This document shows, piece after piece, positions 1-7,542 of a stretch of 64,000 nucleotides of DNA; positions within the stretch are counted from its first letter, which is position 1; each line of letters starts with the position of its first letter. Source of the DNA: Salinibacterium sp. M195 (GTDB lineage: Bacteria > Actinomycetota > Actinomycetes > Actinomycetales > Microbacteriaceae); assembly GCF_019443965.1 (NCBI RefSeq), contig NZ_CP040814.1, forward strand, positions 1 through 64,000. The letters are read 5' to 3'. The translations under genes were made by a program, and so were the position numbers. The notes under the pieces are model-generated. The model had not been told where the DNA came from, ran no database searches, and was given only the letters and a program-made list of their open reading frames with translations.

Positions 1-210
1 CGACAGGCCTTCGGATGCCCGCGCGATGCGTTCTGGTGCCCCTCCGGGCTCGCCGCCCACCACCGCTACCGCCACTGCCACGCTCTCGAAGGGGCGCCCG
101 CGGGCCACGTGCTGCCACGCGGATGATGGGGTGAGCCCGGCGTTGAGCAGCACCGCCAGACGTTGCGTCACCCTGGCAACTTCGGGAAGTTGTGCTGGAG
201 CGCGTTTCAT
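1..210 (-). CDS. TadB-like type II/IV secretion (Flp pilus) membrane protein, N-terminus only
   Basis: The reading frame opens at an ATG whose last two bases overlap the tadA stop (ATGA, 207-210) and runs off the left edge after 70 codons with no stop. The visible part contains VARVTQRLAVLLNAGLTP and a following WQHVA segment, which resembles the cytoplasmic start of type II secretion F-domain proteins of the TadB/TadC kind. These are polytopic inner-membrane platforms that work with the TadA ATPase in Flp pilus assembly. Position directly after tadA is the usual tad order. The F domain itself lies outside the window, so the family call rests on context plus this short stretch. Confidence 0.7.
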   Translation of the reverse strand, partial: MKRAPAQLPEVARVTQRLAVLLNAGLTPSSAWQHVARGRPFESVAVAVAVVGGEPGGAPERIARASEGLS

Positions 211-1292
211 TCGAGTTCCGCAATCGCAAGCCGGTCGTGATCGTCAAGCACAAGCCGCCCCACGTGGCTGAGTCTTCGGCGACCCTCAACACGATCAACG
301 TGCAACACCGCACCGATTGCGCTCACTGCCTGCCGGGCGATAGCCGTCGCATCCATTCCGGCGAGCGCGCCCAACGCCTCCAGTCGGCTGGGGACGTCCT
401 TCAGCGAGTTCGCGTGCAGCGTGCCAGCACCACCATCGTGGCCAGTGTTCAATGCGCTCAGAAGTTCGCGGATTTCTGCACCGCGGCACTCGCCAACAAC
501 AAGCCGGTCAGGCCGCATCCTCAATGCCTCTCGAACCAACGCGGGAAGACCGTAGCCACCGGCACCTTCAAGGTTCGCTTGCCGCGCCTCCAATGACACA
601 AAGTGCGGATGCTCGACCCGCAACTCCGCAACATCTTCGATCGCAACAATGCGTTCCGACTCGGATGCCGCACCCAACAGTGCTCCCAAAAACGTGGTCT
701 TTCCCGCTCCTGAGGCGCCGGAGATGAGCATATTCTCCCGCCCGTCGATGAGGGCCTTCACGCGCTCCAACGGCACGGCGCTGAAGAACCCCGCGAGGTC
801 GAGTTGTTCCAGCCCCAGGGGTTCATGGCTGGGCACTCGAATCGAGAGCAACGTGCCGGTGGGCGAGATGGGCGGCAGCACCGCGTGAACTCGCAGCCCT
901 CCGGCCAAACGCACATCAACACAGGGAGATGCTTCATCGATGTGCCGACCACCGAGATTGATGAGGCGTACGGCGAGCGCGCGCAGGTCGGCCTCGGTCA
1001 TCCCGACGTCGCCAACGGACTCAAGCCCGCCGCCTCGATCAAGCCACACCTTCTGCGCACCGTTGACAAAGACGTCGGTGGTGTTGGCCCGACCGACGTA
1101 GGGAGCTAGAGGGCCGAACTCATGCAGCGCTTGCGCCGCGGAATCTCCGGCGGTATCCCCTGCCCGAGAATCGGGACTCGCTCGTGCGGTTGAGCCTGTG
1201 TTCGGCGCGCTCACAGCGAGAGTGGGTTCCGCTGAGAATCTTCGCCGCGCGACGAAAGGAACCGGGTCGCTGGTCTGGGGATTTTCAGTCAC
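207..1292 (-). CDS. tadA: TadA/CpaF family pilus-assembly ATPase
   Basis: A 361-residue secretion ATPase of the TadA/VirB11 family, which powers Flp pilus or related secretion from the cytoplasmic face. Visible motifs are Walker A GASGAGKTT (about 192-200), an Asp box VAIEDVAEL (216-224), Walker B-like RLVVGECRG (263-271) and a His box GHDGGAGTLHA (284-294). The first about 55 residues are low-complexity Ala/Ser/Pro, a typical disordered N-terminus in actinobacterial homologues. Start is GTG at 1292. The next gene, tadB-like, overlaps by 4 bp, so the two are translationally coupled. A CpaE/Ssd-like ATPase gene often precedes tadA in Actinobacteria, but here the upstream neighbour is the ohr operon. 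Confidence 0.92.
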   Translation of the reverse strand: MTENPQTSDPVPFVARRRFSAEPTLAVSAPNTGSTARASPDSRAGDTAGDSAAQALHEFGPLAPYVGRANTTDVFVNGAQKVWLDRGGGLESVGDVGMTEADLRALAVRLINLGGRHIDEASPCVDVRLAGGLRVHAVLPPISPTGTLLSIRVPSHEPLGLEQLDLAGFFSAVPLERVKALIDGRENMLISGASGAGKTTFLGALLGAASESERIVAIEDVAELRVEHPHFVSLEARQANLEGAGGYGLPALVREALRMRPDRLVVGECRGAEIRELLSALNTGHDGGAGTLHANSLKDVPSRLEALGALAGMDATAIARQAVSAIGAVLHVDRVEGRRRLSHVGRLVLDDHDRLAIAELE

Positions 1293-1316
1293 GCGGCAAC
1301 GCTAGAGAGCTCGCGA

Positions 1317-1355
1317 CGGCCGCCCCACGATTGTTCCGAAGTCGTGGGGCGGCCG
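1317..1355 (-). terminator. Perfect 14-bp hairpin between ohr and tadA
   Basis: CGGCCGCCCCACGA (1317-1330) pairs perfectly with 1342-1355 across an 11-nt loop. It lies about 120 bp after the ohr stop and 25 bp before the tadA start, so it probably ends the ohrR-ohr transcript. No strong U tract follows. Confidence 0.6.
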
Positions 1356-1475
1356 ACGCAGCGAGAGTTGTGAAGGAGGGGTCAGCTCTTCGTCGGTTGG
1401 GGGCTGTGACGGCCGCCAGTGGCGGCTGCCAGAGCCTCCCGACTCGGGCAGCGGCCCTCGTCCGCCGGCTGCCGA

Positions 1476-1898
1476 TTAGTCCTGAGTGACGGTGATGGTG
1501 ACGTCGATGTTGCCGCGCGTAGCGTTGGAGTACGGGCAGATCTGGTGAGCGGCATCCGCAAGGGCTTGAGCCTGGTCGTGGTCGAGATCAGGAATAACGA
1601 CCTCAAGGTCAACAGCGAGCTTGAAGCCGCCACCATCGATGGGGAGAAGGTGCACAGCGCTGCCCACCGAGGAGTGCTCGATGGCAATCTTCTGGTTGCG
1701 GGCAACTAGTTGCAGCGCGGAGTGGAAGCACGCGGCGTAGCCGGCAGCGAACAGCTCTTCGGGGTTTCCGCCGTTGCCGGATCCGCCCATTGAGGTGGGC
1801 GTTGCCAAGTCAAGGTCGACTGTGCCGGATGTCGTAGAAACGTGGCCGTTGCGGCCAGCACCAGTGGAGAGGGCCTGGGCGGTGTAGAGAGCGTCGAT
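1476..1898 (-). CDS. ohr: Organic hydroperoxide resistance protein Ohr (apparent ATC start)
   Basis: Ohr is a thiol peroxidase of the OsmC superfamily that reduces organic hydroperoxides in the cytoplasm. The redox cysteines are in GYAACF (Cys57) and ICPYS (Cys121), with Glu in PEEL. Canonical starts give only a TTG at 1808 and 110 residues. The frame continues upstream with the conserved N-terminus (DALYTAQ, then GAGRNGHV carrying the catalytic Arg, here Arg16) back to an ATC codon at 1896-1898. That gives 140 residues, the normal family length. ATC overlaps the ohrR stop by one base (TAATC, like the common TAATG), and AAAGG lies about 8-12 nt upstream. I therefore annotate the ATC start; a base error replacing ATG is the alternative. 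Confidence 0.85.
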   Translation of the reverse strand: MDALYTAQALSTGAGRNGHVSTTSGTVDLDLATPTSMGGSGNGGNPEELFAAGYAACFHSALQLVARNQKIAIEHSSVGSAVHLLPIDGGGFKLAVDLEVVIPDLDHDQAQALADAAHQICPYSNATRGNIDVTITVTQD

Positions 1899-2389
1899 TA
1901 GTTCTGCCTTTCAGACAAATGATCTCCGGCAACGGGCGCTGCCGAGAGGTTGGTGGTGACGTGGTGAAGCGTCGAGAGGGCTGAAGCAAATTCGGGACGG
2001 GTGATGCCGGTTGCCTCAGCAATGCACCCGGGGATGTGGGCGAGCTCCTCCCGAAGGGCGAGTCCCTCGGGGGTGACGGCCACCAGCACACGCCGTTCGT
2101 CAGCCGTCGAGCGCTCCCGAGTCACTAGACCGCGGGTTTCGAGCCGCCGGATCAGGGGCGAAGTGGTGCCCAAATCGAGCATCAGACTCTCCGCGAGCTC
2201 GCTGACGGTTGACGATGAGCGTTCCCAGAGCAGGATGAGCACCAAATACTGCGGGTAGGTGAGATTCCACGGCGCGAGGAGCACAGTGTAGCGACGATTT
2301 GTGGCACGAGCAGCGGCATAGAGGCCGAAGCAGAGCATGCTGTCGAGGGCGGATGGTGCCGGCTCTACTGAGTTCTCTCGGTCATCCAT
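1898..2389 (-). CDS. ohrR: OhrR-type MarR family organic-peroxide repressor
   Basis: A 163-residue MarR-family winged-helix regulator. The motif LDSMLCFGLYAA near the N-terminus holds the peroxide-sensing cysteine (Cys20) seen in OhrR proteins; the helix-turn-helix follows around TVSELAESLMLDLGTTSPLIRRLE, with the wing in STADERRVLV. A longer frame exists, but MDDREN at 2389 fits the family length. OhrR normally represses its own operon and ohr until its cysteine is oxidised. ohr begins on the stop codon of this gene, so both are one transcript. A direct repeat just upstream may be the operator. Confidence 0.88.
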   Translation of the reverse strand: MDDRENSVEPAPSALDSMLCFGLYAAARATNRRYTVLLAPWNLTYPQYLVLILLWERSSSTVSELAESLMLDLGTTSPLIRRLETRGLVTRERSTADERRVLVAVTPEGLALREELAHIPGCIAEATGITRPEFASALSTLHHVTTNLSAAPVAGDHLSERQN

Positions 2390-2401
2390 ACCTAAAGCTA
2401 A

Positions 2402-2425
2402 GCACACAAATAGTTTGCGCACAAA
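2402..2425 (-). promoter_or_regulatory. Candidate OhrR operator: tandem repeat ahead of ohrR
   Basis: GCACACAAA (2402-2410) and GCGCACAAA (2417-2425) are direct repeats 15 bp apart, 13-36 bp upstream of the ohrR start. The second copy lies in the imperfect palindrome TTTGTGCGCAAA on the minus strand. Their place over the likely promoter suits an autoregulatory site. OhrR binding is inferred. Confidence 0.35.
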
Positions 2426-2506
2426 GCAACAGGAGAACTGCCAGCGTTGCTCCAGATTTAGCTCGCGGTTGCGCTAACGCCACGGGCAAATTGCGTCAGT
2501 CGCGCG

Positions 2507-3775
2507 TCAGCGATACGCAGAAACGAGCTCAGCCCGATTCGAAACGCCGGCCTTACGGAGCAAATTGGCAACATGGAACTTCACCGTGTTCTCGCTTATC
2601 GACAATGACGTCGCTATCGATTTATTGCGGGCACCAGAGGCAAGCAGCTCAAGCACATCGTTCTCCCGCTCGGTAACCTGCCACTGTGCACTCGGCGATC
2701 GATCGAGGCCCTCCGCGCTGAGAGGCAGAACTACCGAAATCTCAGAGCCCCAGCCTGTCGTGCCATTCACACTTAGCCGGCCACGGAGAGCAACCGCACG
2801 CTCGCTAAGCTGTCGCACCGAGGGATCATCGAGCGTCAATTCGCCAGGACCGTCATCACGAATACCGATGAGCAAATTCTCGCCGTCGCAGTCCCACTCC
2901 ACCCGCAACCGGGCAACGCCCGGCTGGTCAACTAGGGCAAGCACCGCGCCCCGAACAATTGCGCGTCCGGCATGCGCCACCTCGCCAGGAAGCGCACGAC
3001 CTGTCGCGGGCGGTTCAACAAACTGAACGTCGAGTCCCCCGAACCGCACAAGGGGGCGCAGATCAGCCTTCAGCCGTTCGAACGCACGAGCCACCGGCTC
3101 TTCGGCCAACGTTCGGTCCCGATCAGAGACCGCCCGCAGCCGAACCATCGCGCTCGCCGCCAACTCAATTGCTTCCTGCCTGGCAGTTTCGTCCGCAGCA
3201 TCACGCGACCGCAACGTCGCAAGAATTTGTTCGAGTGTCGTCGAGTGCGCATCAGTGAGATCGGCAATCACTTGAGCCCGCTCTTGAGAAGCCATTCGCG
3301 AGTCGCGCAAATAGTCAGGGCTAGCGACGGCCACCTGCTGCTGGATACTCACCGCAACCAAGCGCCATAACGAAGCGACTGTCGCGAGAGCATCATCCTG
3401 CGTTAGCGACCCCGCTGCCTGAACGGGATCGGTCAGCACGAGCAAGGCTCCCGTTGGTGCAATCCACACTGCAGCCGGTCGCTCCTGCCGAGCCACCTCG
3501 ACGTTGAGCCCCCACACCGGATGCCCAAGGTCAGCCACCACCCCGCGAACGACATCGAGCTCAGCAATGCTCACGTGGTCGGTAATCGACGGGTCTCCGG
3601 CCTTCTTCTGCGGGCGCCCCGTGCAATCTTCCGTGAAGATCAACAGAGAGCTGTGCTCCACAACGGGGGCAAGAGCTTGGGAAAACGCGCCCGCGATCTG
3701 AAGCAACGAACTTGACACCACCGAATGCACAGAGTCGACAAGGTCAAGAGCGCGGAGTTCTTTACGATCGGTCAC
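2507..3775 (-). CDS. Cytoplasmic sensor kinase-like/LuxR fusion regulator
   Basis: A 422-residue protein in one piece. Residues about 1-150 look like a GAF-type sensory region (weak). About 160-220 is a long charged helix resembling a dimerisation helix, without an obvious HisKA His-Asp motif. About 230-350 resembles a GHKL ATP-binding fold, with IRDDGPGEL as a G1-like box and GTTGWGSEISVVLPL as a C-terminal box. The C-terminus (about 360-420) is a LuxR/GerE helix-turn-helix (TERENDVLELLASG...ISENTVKFHVANLLRK). No transmembrane segment or receiver is present. It starts at GTG (3775), 92 bp from and divergent to hxlB, so it may control the RuMP genes; that is inference. Confidence 0.72.
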   Translation of the reverse strand: MTDRKELRALDLVDSVHSVVSSSLLQIAGAFSQALAPVVEHSSLLIFTEDCTGRPQKKAGDPSITDHVSIAELDVVRGVVADLGHPVWGLNVEVARQERPAAVWIAPTGALLVLTDPVQAAGSLTQDDALATVASLWRLVAVSIQQQVAVASPDYLRDSRMASQERAQVIADLTDAHSTTLEQILATLRSRDAADETARQEAIELAASAMVRLRAVSDRDRTLAEEPVARAFERLKADLRPLVRFGGLDVQFVEPPATGRALPGEVAHAGRAIVRGAVLALVDQPGVARLRVEWDCDGENLLIGIRDDGPGELTLDDPSVRQLSERAVALRGRLSVNGTTGWGSEISVVLPLSAEGLDRSPSAQWQVTERENDVLELLASGARNKSIATSLSISENTVKFHVANLLRKAGVSNRAELVSAYR

Positions 3776-3786
3776 ACCCCACTTTA

Positions 3787-3860
3787 GGCACCACCTATCC
3801 GTTCGGGTAGTGAATACGGGTCAAAAGGTGGGCACCATGCTGCTCGAACGGGTGGCAGAG
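3787..3860. promoter_or_regulatory. Divergent regulator/hxlB intergenic region with inverted CCGTTCG repeats
   Basis: The 92-bp gap between the LuxR-type gene and hxlB holds CCGTTCG (3799-3805) and its exact inverse CGAACGG (3845-3851). The first copy lies in the near palindrome CTATCCGTTCGGGTAG. These are plausible half-sites for the divergent regulator. No convincing -35/-10 pair could be fixed by eye. Confidence 0.35.
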
Positions 3861-3867
3861 TGAAGTA

Positions 3868-4452
3868 ATGGCACGAAATGACACCACCCCCGAAATTGCC
3901 GCTGCAATCGAACTGGTTCTTTCTGAGAACACGAAAATCAGCACAGCAATCGTCCGAGACAGCACCGAATCCGTCGCTGAAGCGATCACCGTCCTCGGTG
4001 CCGCGAACCGCATCTTCGTGCTGGGCGCCGGTCGATCTGGCCTTGCCCTGCGGATGCTCGCGATGCGCCTCATGCACCTCGGTCTCACCGTGCACGTCGT
4101 GGGAGAAGTGACAACTCCCGCGATTGCCAAGGGCGACGTGCTGCTGGCTGCCAGCGGCTCGGGAACAACCGCTGGCATCATCCGCTCAGCAACAACCGCA
4201 GTCTCGGTTGGCGCGGAAATCATCGCCGTCACGACTGCGGCGGCATCTCCCCTAGCGGAGCTTGCGCAGGTCACGATCGCGATTCCGGCCGCCCAGAAAC
4301 AGGATCACGGCGCGACCCGTTCCGCACAGTACTCCGGCAGCTTGTTCGAACAATCGCTACTTCTCCTCGGCGACGCGATGTTCTTCGTGTTGTGGAAAAA
4401 CTCCGGCGCGACTGCCGAAGAACTCTGGCCACGGCACGCCAACCTCGAATAA
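3868..4452 (+). CDS. hxlB: 6-phospho-3-hexuloisomerase (SIS domain)
   Basis: Isomerises D-arabino-hex-3-ulose 6-phosphate to fructose 6-phosphate, the second step of the ribulose monophosphate pathway. The 194-residue protein is one SIS domain: VLGAGRSGLALRMLAMRLMHLG (about 50-71) is the sugar-phosphate loop, followed by LAASGSGTTAG (about 92) and the QKQDHGATRSAQYSGSLFEQ region typical of hexuloisomerases. It is followed after about 120 bp by hxlA, the partner synthase. In a heterotrophic actinobacterium this pair usually detoxifies or assimilates formaldehyde, or supplies ribulose 5-phosphate in reverse; the sequence cannot say which. Confidence 0.9.
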   Translation: MARNDTTPEIAAAIELVLSENTKISTAIVRDSTESVAEAITVLGAANRIFVLGAGRSGLALRMLAMRLMHLGLTVHVVGEVTTPAIAKGDVLLAASGSGTTAGIIRSATTAVSVGAEIIAVTTAAASPLAELAQVTIAIPAAQKQDHGATRSAQYSGSLFEQSLLLLGDAMFFVLWKNSGATAEELWPRHANLE

Positions 4453-4512
4453 CGAGCCGAGCCGCCCGAGACCTAGGCGCCTGCCCACAACGAAGGCACT
4501 CCGCGCGAACCT

Positions 4513-4552
4513 CAACTCCCCAACTTCCCAACTTCCCAACTTCCCAACTCCC
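4513..4552 (+). repeat. Five tandem 8-bp CAACTYCC units in the hxlB-hxlA leader
   Basis: Five head-to-tail units beginning at 4513, 4521, 4529, 4537 and 4545 read CAACTCCC, CAACTTCC three times, then CAACTCCC. The strand contains no G across the array, so the mRNA here should be unstructured. It ends 22 bp before the hxlA start. Confidence 0.9.
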
Positions 4553-4574
4553 CAAGAAAACGAAAGAGAACACA

Positions 4575-5198
4575 ATGAAGCTTCAAGTAGCAATGGACGT
4601 CCTCACCACTGAGGCAGCGCTCACCCTCGCCGGCCAGGTTGCCCCGTACGTCGACATCATCGAACTCGGAACGCCCCTCATCAAGCACGAGGGCCTCAGC
4701 GCGGTTCGTGCGATTAAAGATGCCCACCCCGACAAACTCGTGTTTGCCGACCTGAAGACGATGGATGCCGGTGAGCTCGAAGCCGACATCGCATTCTCCG
4801 CCGGTGCCGACTACGTCACCGTGCTCGGTGCCGCCGGAGACAGCACGATCATCGGCGCCGTAAAAGCAGCGAAAGCCCACAACAAGGGCATTGTCGTTGA
4901 CCTTATCGGGGTTGCGGACAAGGTCACGCGGGCACGCGAAGTCAGCGCATTCGGTGCCGTCTTCGTCGAAATGCATGCCGGACTCGATGAGCAGGCAGAG
5001 CCAGGATTCACTTTTCAGACCCTGCTGAACGATGGTGAAGTCGCTAAGGTGCCATTTTCCGTTGCGGGCGGAATCAACGCCAGCACCATCGCCTCAGTTC
5101 AGCGCGCAGGAGCAACTGTTGCTGTCGCCGGTGGCGCCATCCATAGCGCAGCTGACCCGGCAGCCGCCGCAGCAGAGCTAAAAGCAGCAATCGTCTAG
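4575..5198 (+). CDS. hxlA: 3-hexulose-6-phosphate synthase
   Basis: Condenses formaldehyde with ribulose 5-phosphate to hexulose 6-phosphate, the first step of the RuMP pathway. The 207-residue protein is a TIM barrel of the orotidine decarboxylase superfamily: MKLQVAMDVL, DIIELGTPLIKHEG and the catalytic/metal signature FADLKTMDAGELEAD (about 56-70) are diagnostic, and VAGGINASTI with VAVAGGAIH forms the phosphate site. A longer frame runs through the leader and repeat array, but MKLQ at 4575 aligns with the family and has AAAGAGAA upstream. It is probably co-transcribed with hxlB and ends before a strong hairpin. Confidence 0.93.
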   Translation: MKLQVAMDVLTTEAALTLAGQVAPYVDIIELGTPLIKHEGLSAVRAIKDAHPDKLVFADLKTMDAGELEADIAFSAGADYVTVLGAAGDSTIIGAVKAAKAHNKGIVVDLIGVADKVTRAREVSAFGAVFVEMHAGLDEQAEPGFTFQTLLNDGEVAKVPFSVAGGINASTIASVQRAGATVAVAGGAIHSAADPAAAAAELKAAIV

Positions 5199-5209
5199 AG
5201 ACGTTACTG

Positions 5210-5246
5210 ACGACGTATGGGGTGCTTTCAGCACCCCATACGTCGT
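5210..5246 (+). terminator. Terminator hairpin after hxlA
   Basis: A perfect 16-bp stem (5210-5225 with 5231-5246) with a TTTCA loop begins 11 bp after the hxlA stop. The downstream side reads TAACGAG, so there is little U tract. Confidence 0.8.
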
Positions 5247-5258
5247 TAACGAGAGAGG

Positions 5259-5318
5259 GGCGGCGCCCAGTGGGGGGAAAGGGCGCCGCCACAGCGACCG
5301 ACGATTGGGGGGAATCGT
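5259..5318 (+). promoter_or_regulatory. Two consecutive hairpins with G6 loops upstream of acsA
   Basis: Hairpin one pairs GGCGGCGCCC (5259-5268) with 5281-5290. Its loop contains GGGGGG. Hairpin two pairs ACGATT (5301-5306) with AATCGT (5313-5318) around a loop that is exactly GGGGGG. They sit between the hxlA terminator and acsA, about 145 bp before the acsA start. The promoter position is unknown, so they may be leader RNA or DNA elements. Confidence 0.5.
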
Positions 5319-5460
5319 ATTGGCCGCTTGCTGGACTTGCGCCCAGCGACTTTCAGTGTAACGCAACAGCATGGGGCCGCAATGGAGGTTCTAGAATCGG
5401 TGGAATACTTTCAGAAAGCACATGAATGCGAACCGCCATCACAGGATCGAAGAGGATCAT

Positions 5461-7425
5461 ATGACCAGCAATTCCATCGACAGTCTTCTGCACGAATCGC
5501 GCCGTTTTGCCCCGTCAGAGGCGTTTTCCGCAGCGTCGGAAGCCAGCACTGACCTGTACACCTCAGCCAAGGAAGACCGAGTTGAGTTCTGGGCCGATAA
5601 AGCTCGCGAGTACGTGCACTGGCACAAGCCGTTCACCGAAACTCTAGATTGGTCTACCCCGCCATTCGCCAAGTGGTTTGCCGACGGCGAACTCAATGTT
5701 GCCTACAACTGTCTCGACCGCCACGTTCTCGCCGGCAACGGCGACCGTGTCGCCATCCATTGGGAGGGTGAGCCCGGCGACAGCCGCAGCATCACCTACG
5801 CCGAACTGACCGCAGAAGTGAAGCGTGCCGCCAACGCCATGGCTGCCCTCGGCATTGGCCAGGGAGACGTTGTCGCCATCTACATGCCGCTCGTTCCTGA
5901 AGCCGTTATCGCGATGCTCGCGACAGTTCGACTCGGCGCAGCTCACTCCGTCGTCTTCGGCGGCTTCAGCGCCGAAAGCCTCCGCAGCCGCATTGATGAC
6001 GCGAGCGCCAAGCTCGTCGTCACCGCCGACGGTGGCTGGCGCAAGGGCAAGGTCTTCCCCCTCAAGGCAGCAGTGGATGCCGCCCTCGCCAACGGGGAAT
6101 CCACGGTCACGAATGTGTTGGTCGTCAAGCGCGGCGACAACGATGTGGAGTGGACCGAGGGTCGCGACCTGTGGTGGCACGATCAGATTGAGGCGGCAGA
6201 GCCCGAGCACGAGGCACTGGGTTTCCCCGCCGAGAACCCGCTCTTTGTGCTCTATACCTCGGGCACAACAGGCAAGCCGAAAGGAATACTGCACACGAGC
6301 GGTGGATACCTCACGCAGGCGGCCTTCACCCACAAGAATGTGTTCGATCTGAAACCAGAAACCGACGTGTACTGGTGCACGGCCGACGTCGGCTGGATCA
6401 CCGGTCACACCTACGTGACGTATGGTCCGCTCGCGAACGGTGCAACTCAAGTGCTGTATGAGGGCACCCCTGACACGCCAAACCAGGGCCGCTGGTGGGA
6501 GATCATCCAGAAATTTGGGGTGAGCATTTTCTACACGGCGCCTACCGCCATCCGTTCGTTCATGAAGGCTGGACGTCAGATTCCCGAGCAGTATGACCTC
6601 AGCTCGATCCGTGTGCTCGGTTCGGTGGGCGAGCCCATCAACCCCGAGGCCTGGATTTGGTACCGCGACGTGATCGGTGCCGGCACGGCCCCCATCGTTG
6701 ACACGTGGTGGCAGACCGAGACCGGCGCCATCATGGTGGCGGCCCTGCCGGGTCTCACGACGCTCAAGCCGGGGTCGGCACAGGTTCCCGTTCCCGGAAT
6801 CAAGATCGACATCCTTGGCGAGGATGGCACCCGGGTTGACCCACCAAACGGTGGGCTCCTCGTCGTGTCAGAGCCTTGGCCCGCCATGCTGCGCGGCATC
6901 TGGGGCGACCCTGAGCGCTTCAAGGAGACCTACTGGTCGAAGTTCCCGCAACTCGATGGCGAACAGTACTTTGCTGGCGACGGCGCCCACGTTGATGAAG
7001 ACGGCGACATCTGGCTACTTGGCCGCGTGGATGACGTCATGAACGTCTCTGGACACCGCCTGTCAACGACAGAGATCGAGTCCGCTCTCGTCTCGAACCC
7101 GATCGTGGCTGAAGCCGCGGTCGTTGGCGCTGCCGATGAGGCGACCGGTCAGGCCGTTGTTGCGTTCGTGATTCTCAAGTCGAATCAGGAGCACGCCCAA
7201 ACCGCCGCCGAAGCGAGTGCGCTGCTTCGCGTCCACGTCGCGAAAGAGATTGGGGCGATCGCTCGCCCGCGCGAGATCTTCATCGTCTCTGAACTGCCCA
7301 AAACGCGGTCGGGCAAGATCATGCGCCGTCTGCTTCAGGATGTTGCCGAGGGCCGGGAGATCGGTGACACCACCACCCTCGCCGACACCACTGTGATGCA
7401 GATCATCTCCGACAAGCTCAGCTAG
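5461..7425 (+). CDS. acsA: Acetyl-CoA synthetase
   Basis: AMP-forming acetate:CoA ligase that activates acetate in two steps via acetyl-AMP. The 654-residue product shows the adenylation motif YTSGTTGKPKG, the acetate-type signature YWCTADVGWITGHTY, WWQTETG, the hinge GRVDDVMNVSGHRLST and the C-terminal PKTRSGKIMRR, whose lysine is the usual acetylation target. ATG at 5461 is chosen because GAAGAGGA lies 5 nt upstream; an in-frame ATG at 5422 lacks such a site. It stands alone between terminators. Together with pta-ackA further on it gives both high- and low-affinity acetate routes. Confidence 0.96.
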   Translation: MTSNSIDSLLHESRRFAPSEAFSAASEASTDLYTSAKEDRVEFWADKAREYVHWHKPFTETLDWSTPPFAKWFADGELNVAYNCLDRHVLAGNGDRVAIHWEGEPGDSRSITYAELTAEVKRAANAMAALGIGQGDVVAIYMPLVPEAVIAMLATVRLGAAHSVVFGGFSAESLRSRIDDASAKLVVTADGGWRKGKVFPLKAAVDAALANGESTVTNVLVVKRGDNDVEWTEGRDLWWHDQIEAAEPEHEALGFPAENPLFVLYTSGTTGKPKGILHTSGGYLTQAAFTHKNVFDLKPETDVYWCTADVGWITGHTYVTYGPLANGATQVLYEGTPDTPNQGRWWEIIQKFGVSIFYTAPTAIRSFMKAGRQIPEQYDLSSIRVLGSVGEPINPEAWIWYRDVIGAGTAPIVDTWWQTETGAIMVAALPGLTTLKPGSAQVPVPGIKIDILGEDGTRVDPPNGGLLVVSEPWPAMLRGIWGDPERFKETYWSKFPQLDGEQYFAGDGAHVDEDGDIWLLGRVDDVMNVSGHRLSTTEIESALVSNPIVAEAAVVGAADEATGQAVVAFVILKSNQEHAQTAAEASALLRVHVAKEIGAIARPREIFIVSELPKTRSGKIMRRLLQDVAEGREIGDTTTLADTTVMQIISDKLS

Positions 7426-7447
7426 GCGGAAACGCTTCAGAAACAGA

Positions 7448-7490
7448 CGAATGCAGGTCGGCCCGCAATTGCGGACCGGCCTGCATTCGT
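7448..7490 (+). terminator. Terminator hairpin after acsA
   Basis: ACGAATGCAGG (7448-7458) pairs with CCTGCATTCGT (7480-7490). An inner CCGCAATTGCGG extends the structure. It begins 23 bp after the acsA stop and also faces the convergent murE-like gene. Confidence 0.8.
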
Positions 7491-7542
7491 TGAGCAGTTG
7501 CGGCATCCCACTGGATGAATCAGACGCTCGCGTTAGTGCGCG

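Noticed and set aside
1382..1705. Alternative minus-strand frame overlapping ohr
   Set aside because: Ser/Thr/Pro/Arg-rich shadow; the ohr frame holds both redox cysteines and the whole family fold.
5644..6450. Long open frame on the minus strand inside acsA (268 codons)
   Set aside because: It is the mirror of a high-GC gene with third-position bias; acsA on the plus strand has full family motifs, and this frame has no match or start signal.
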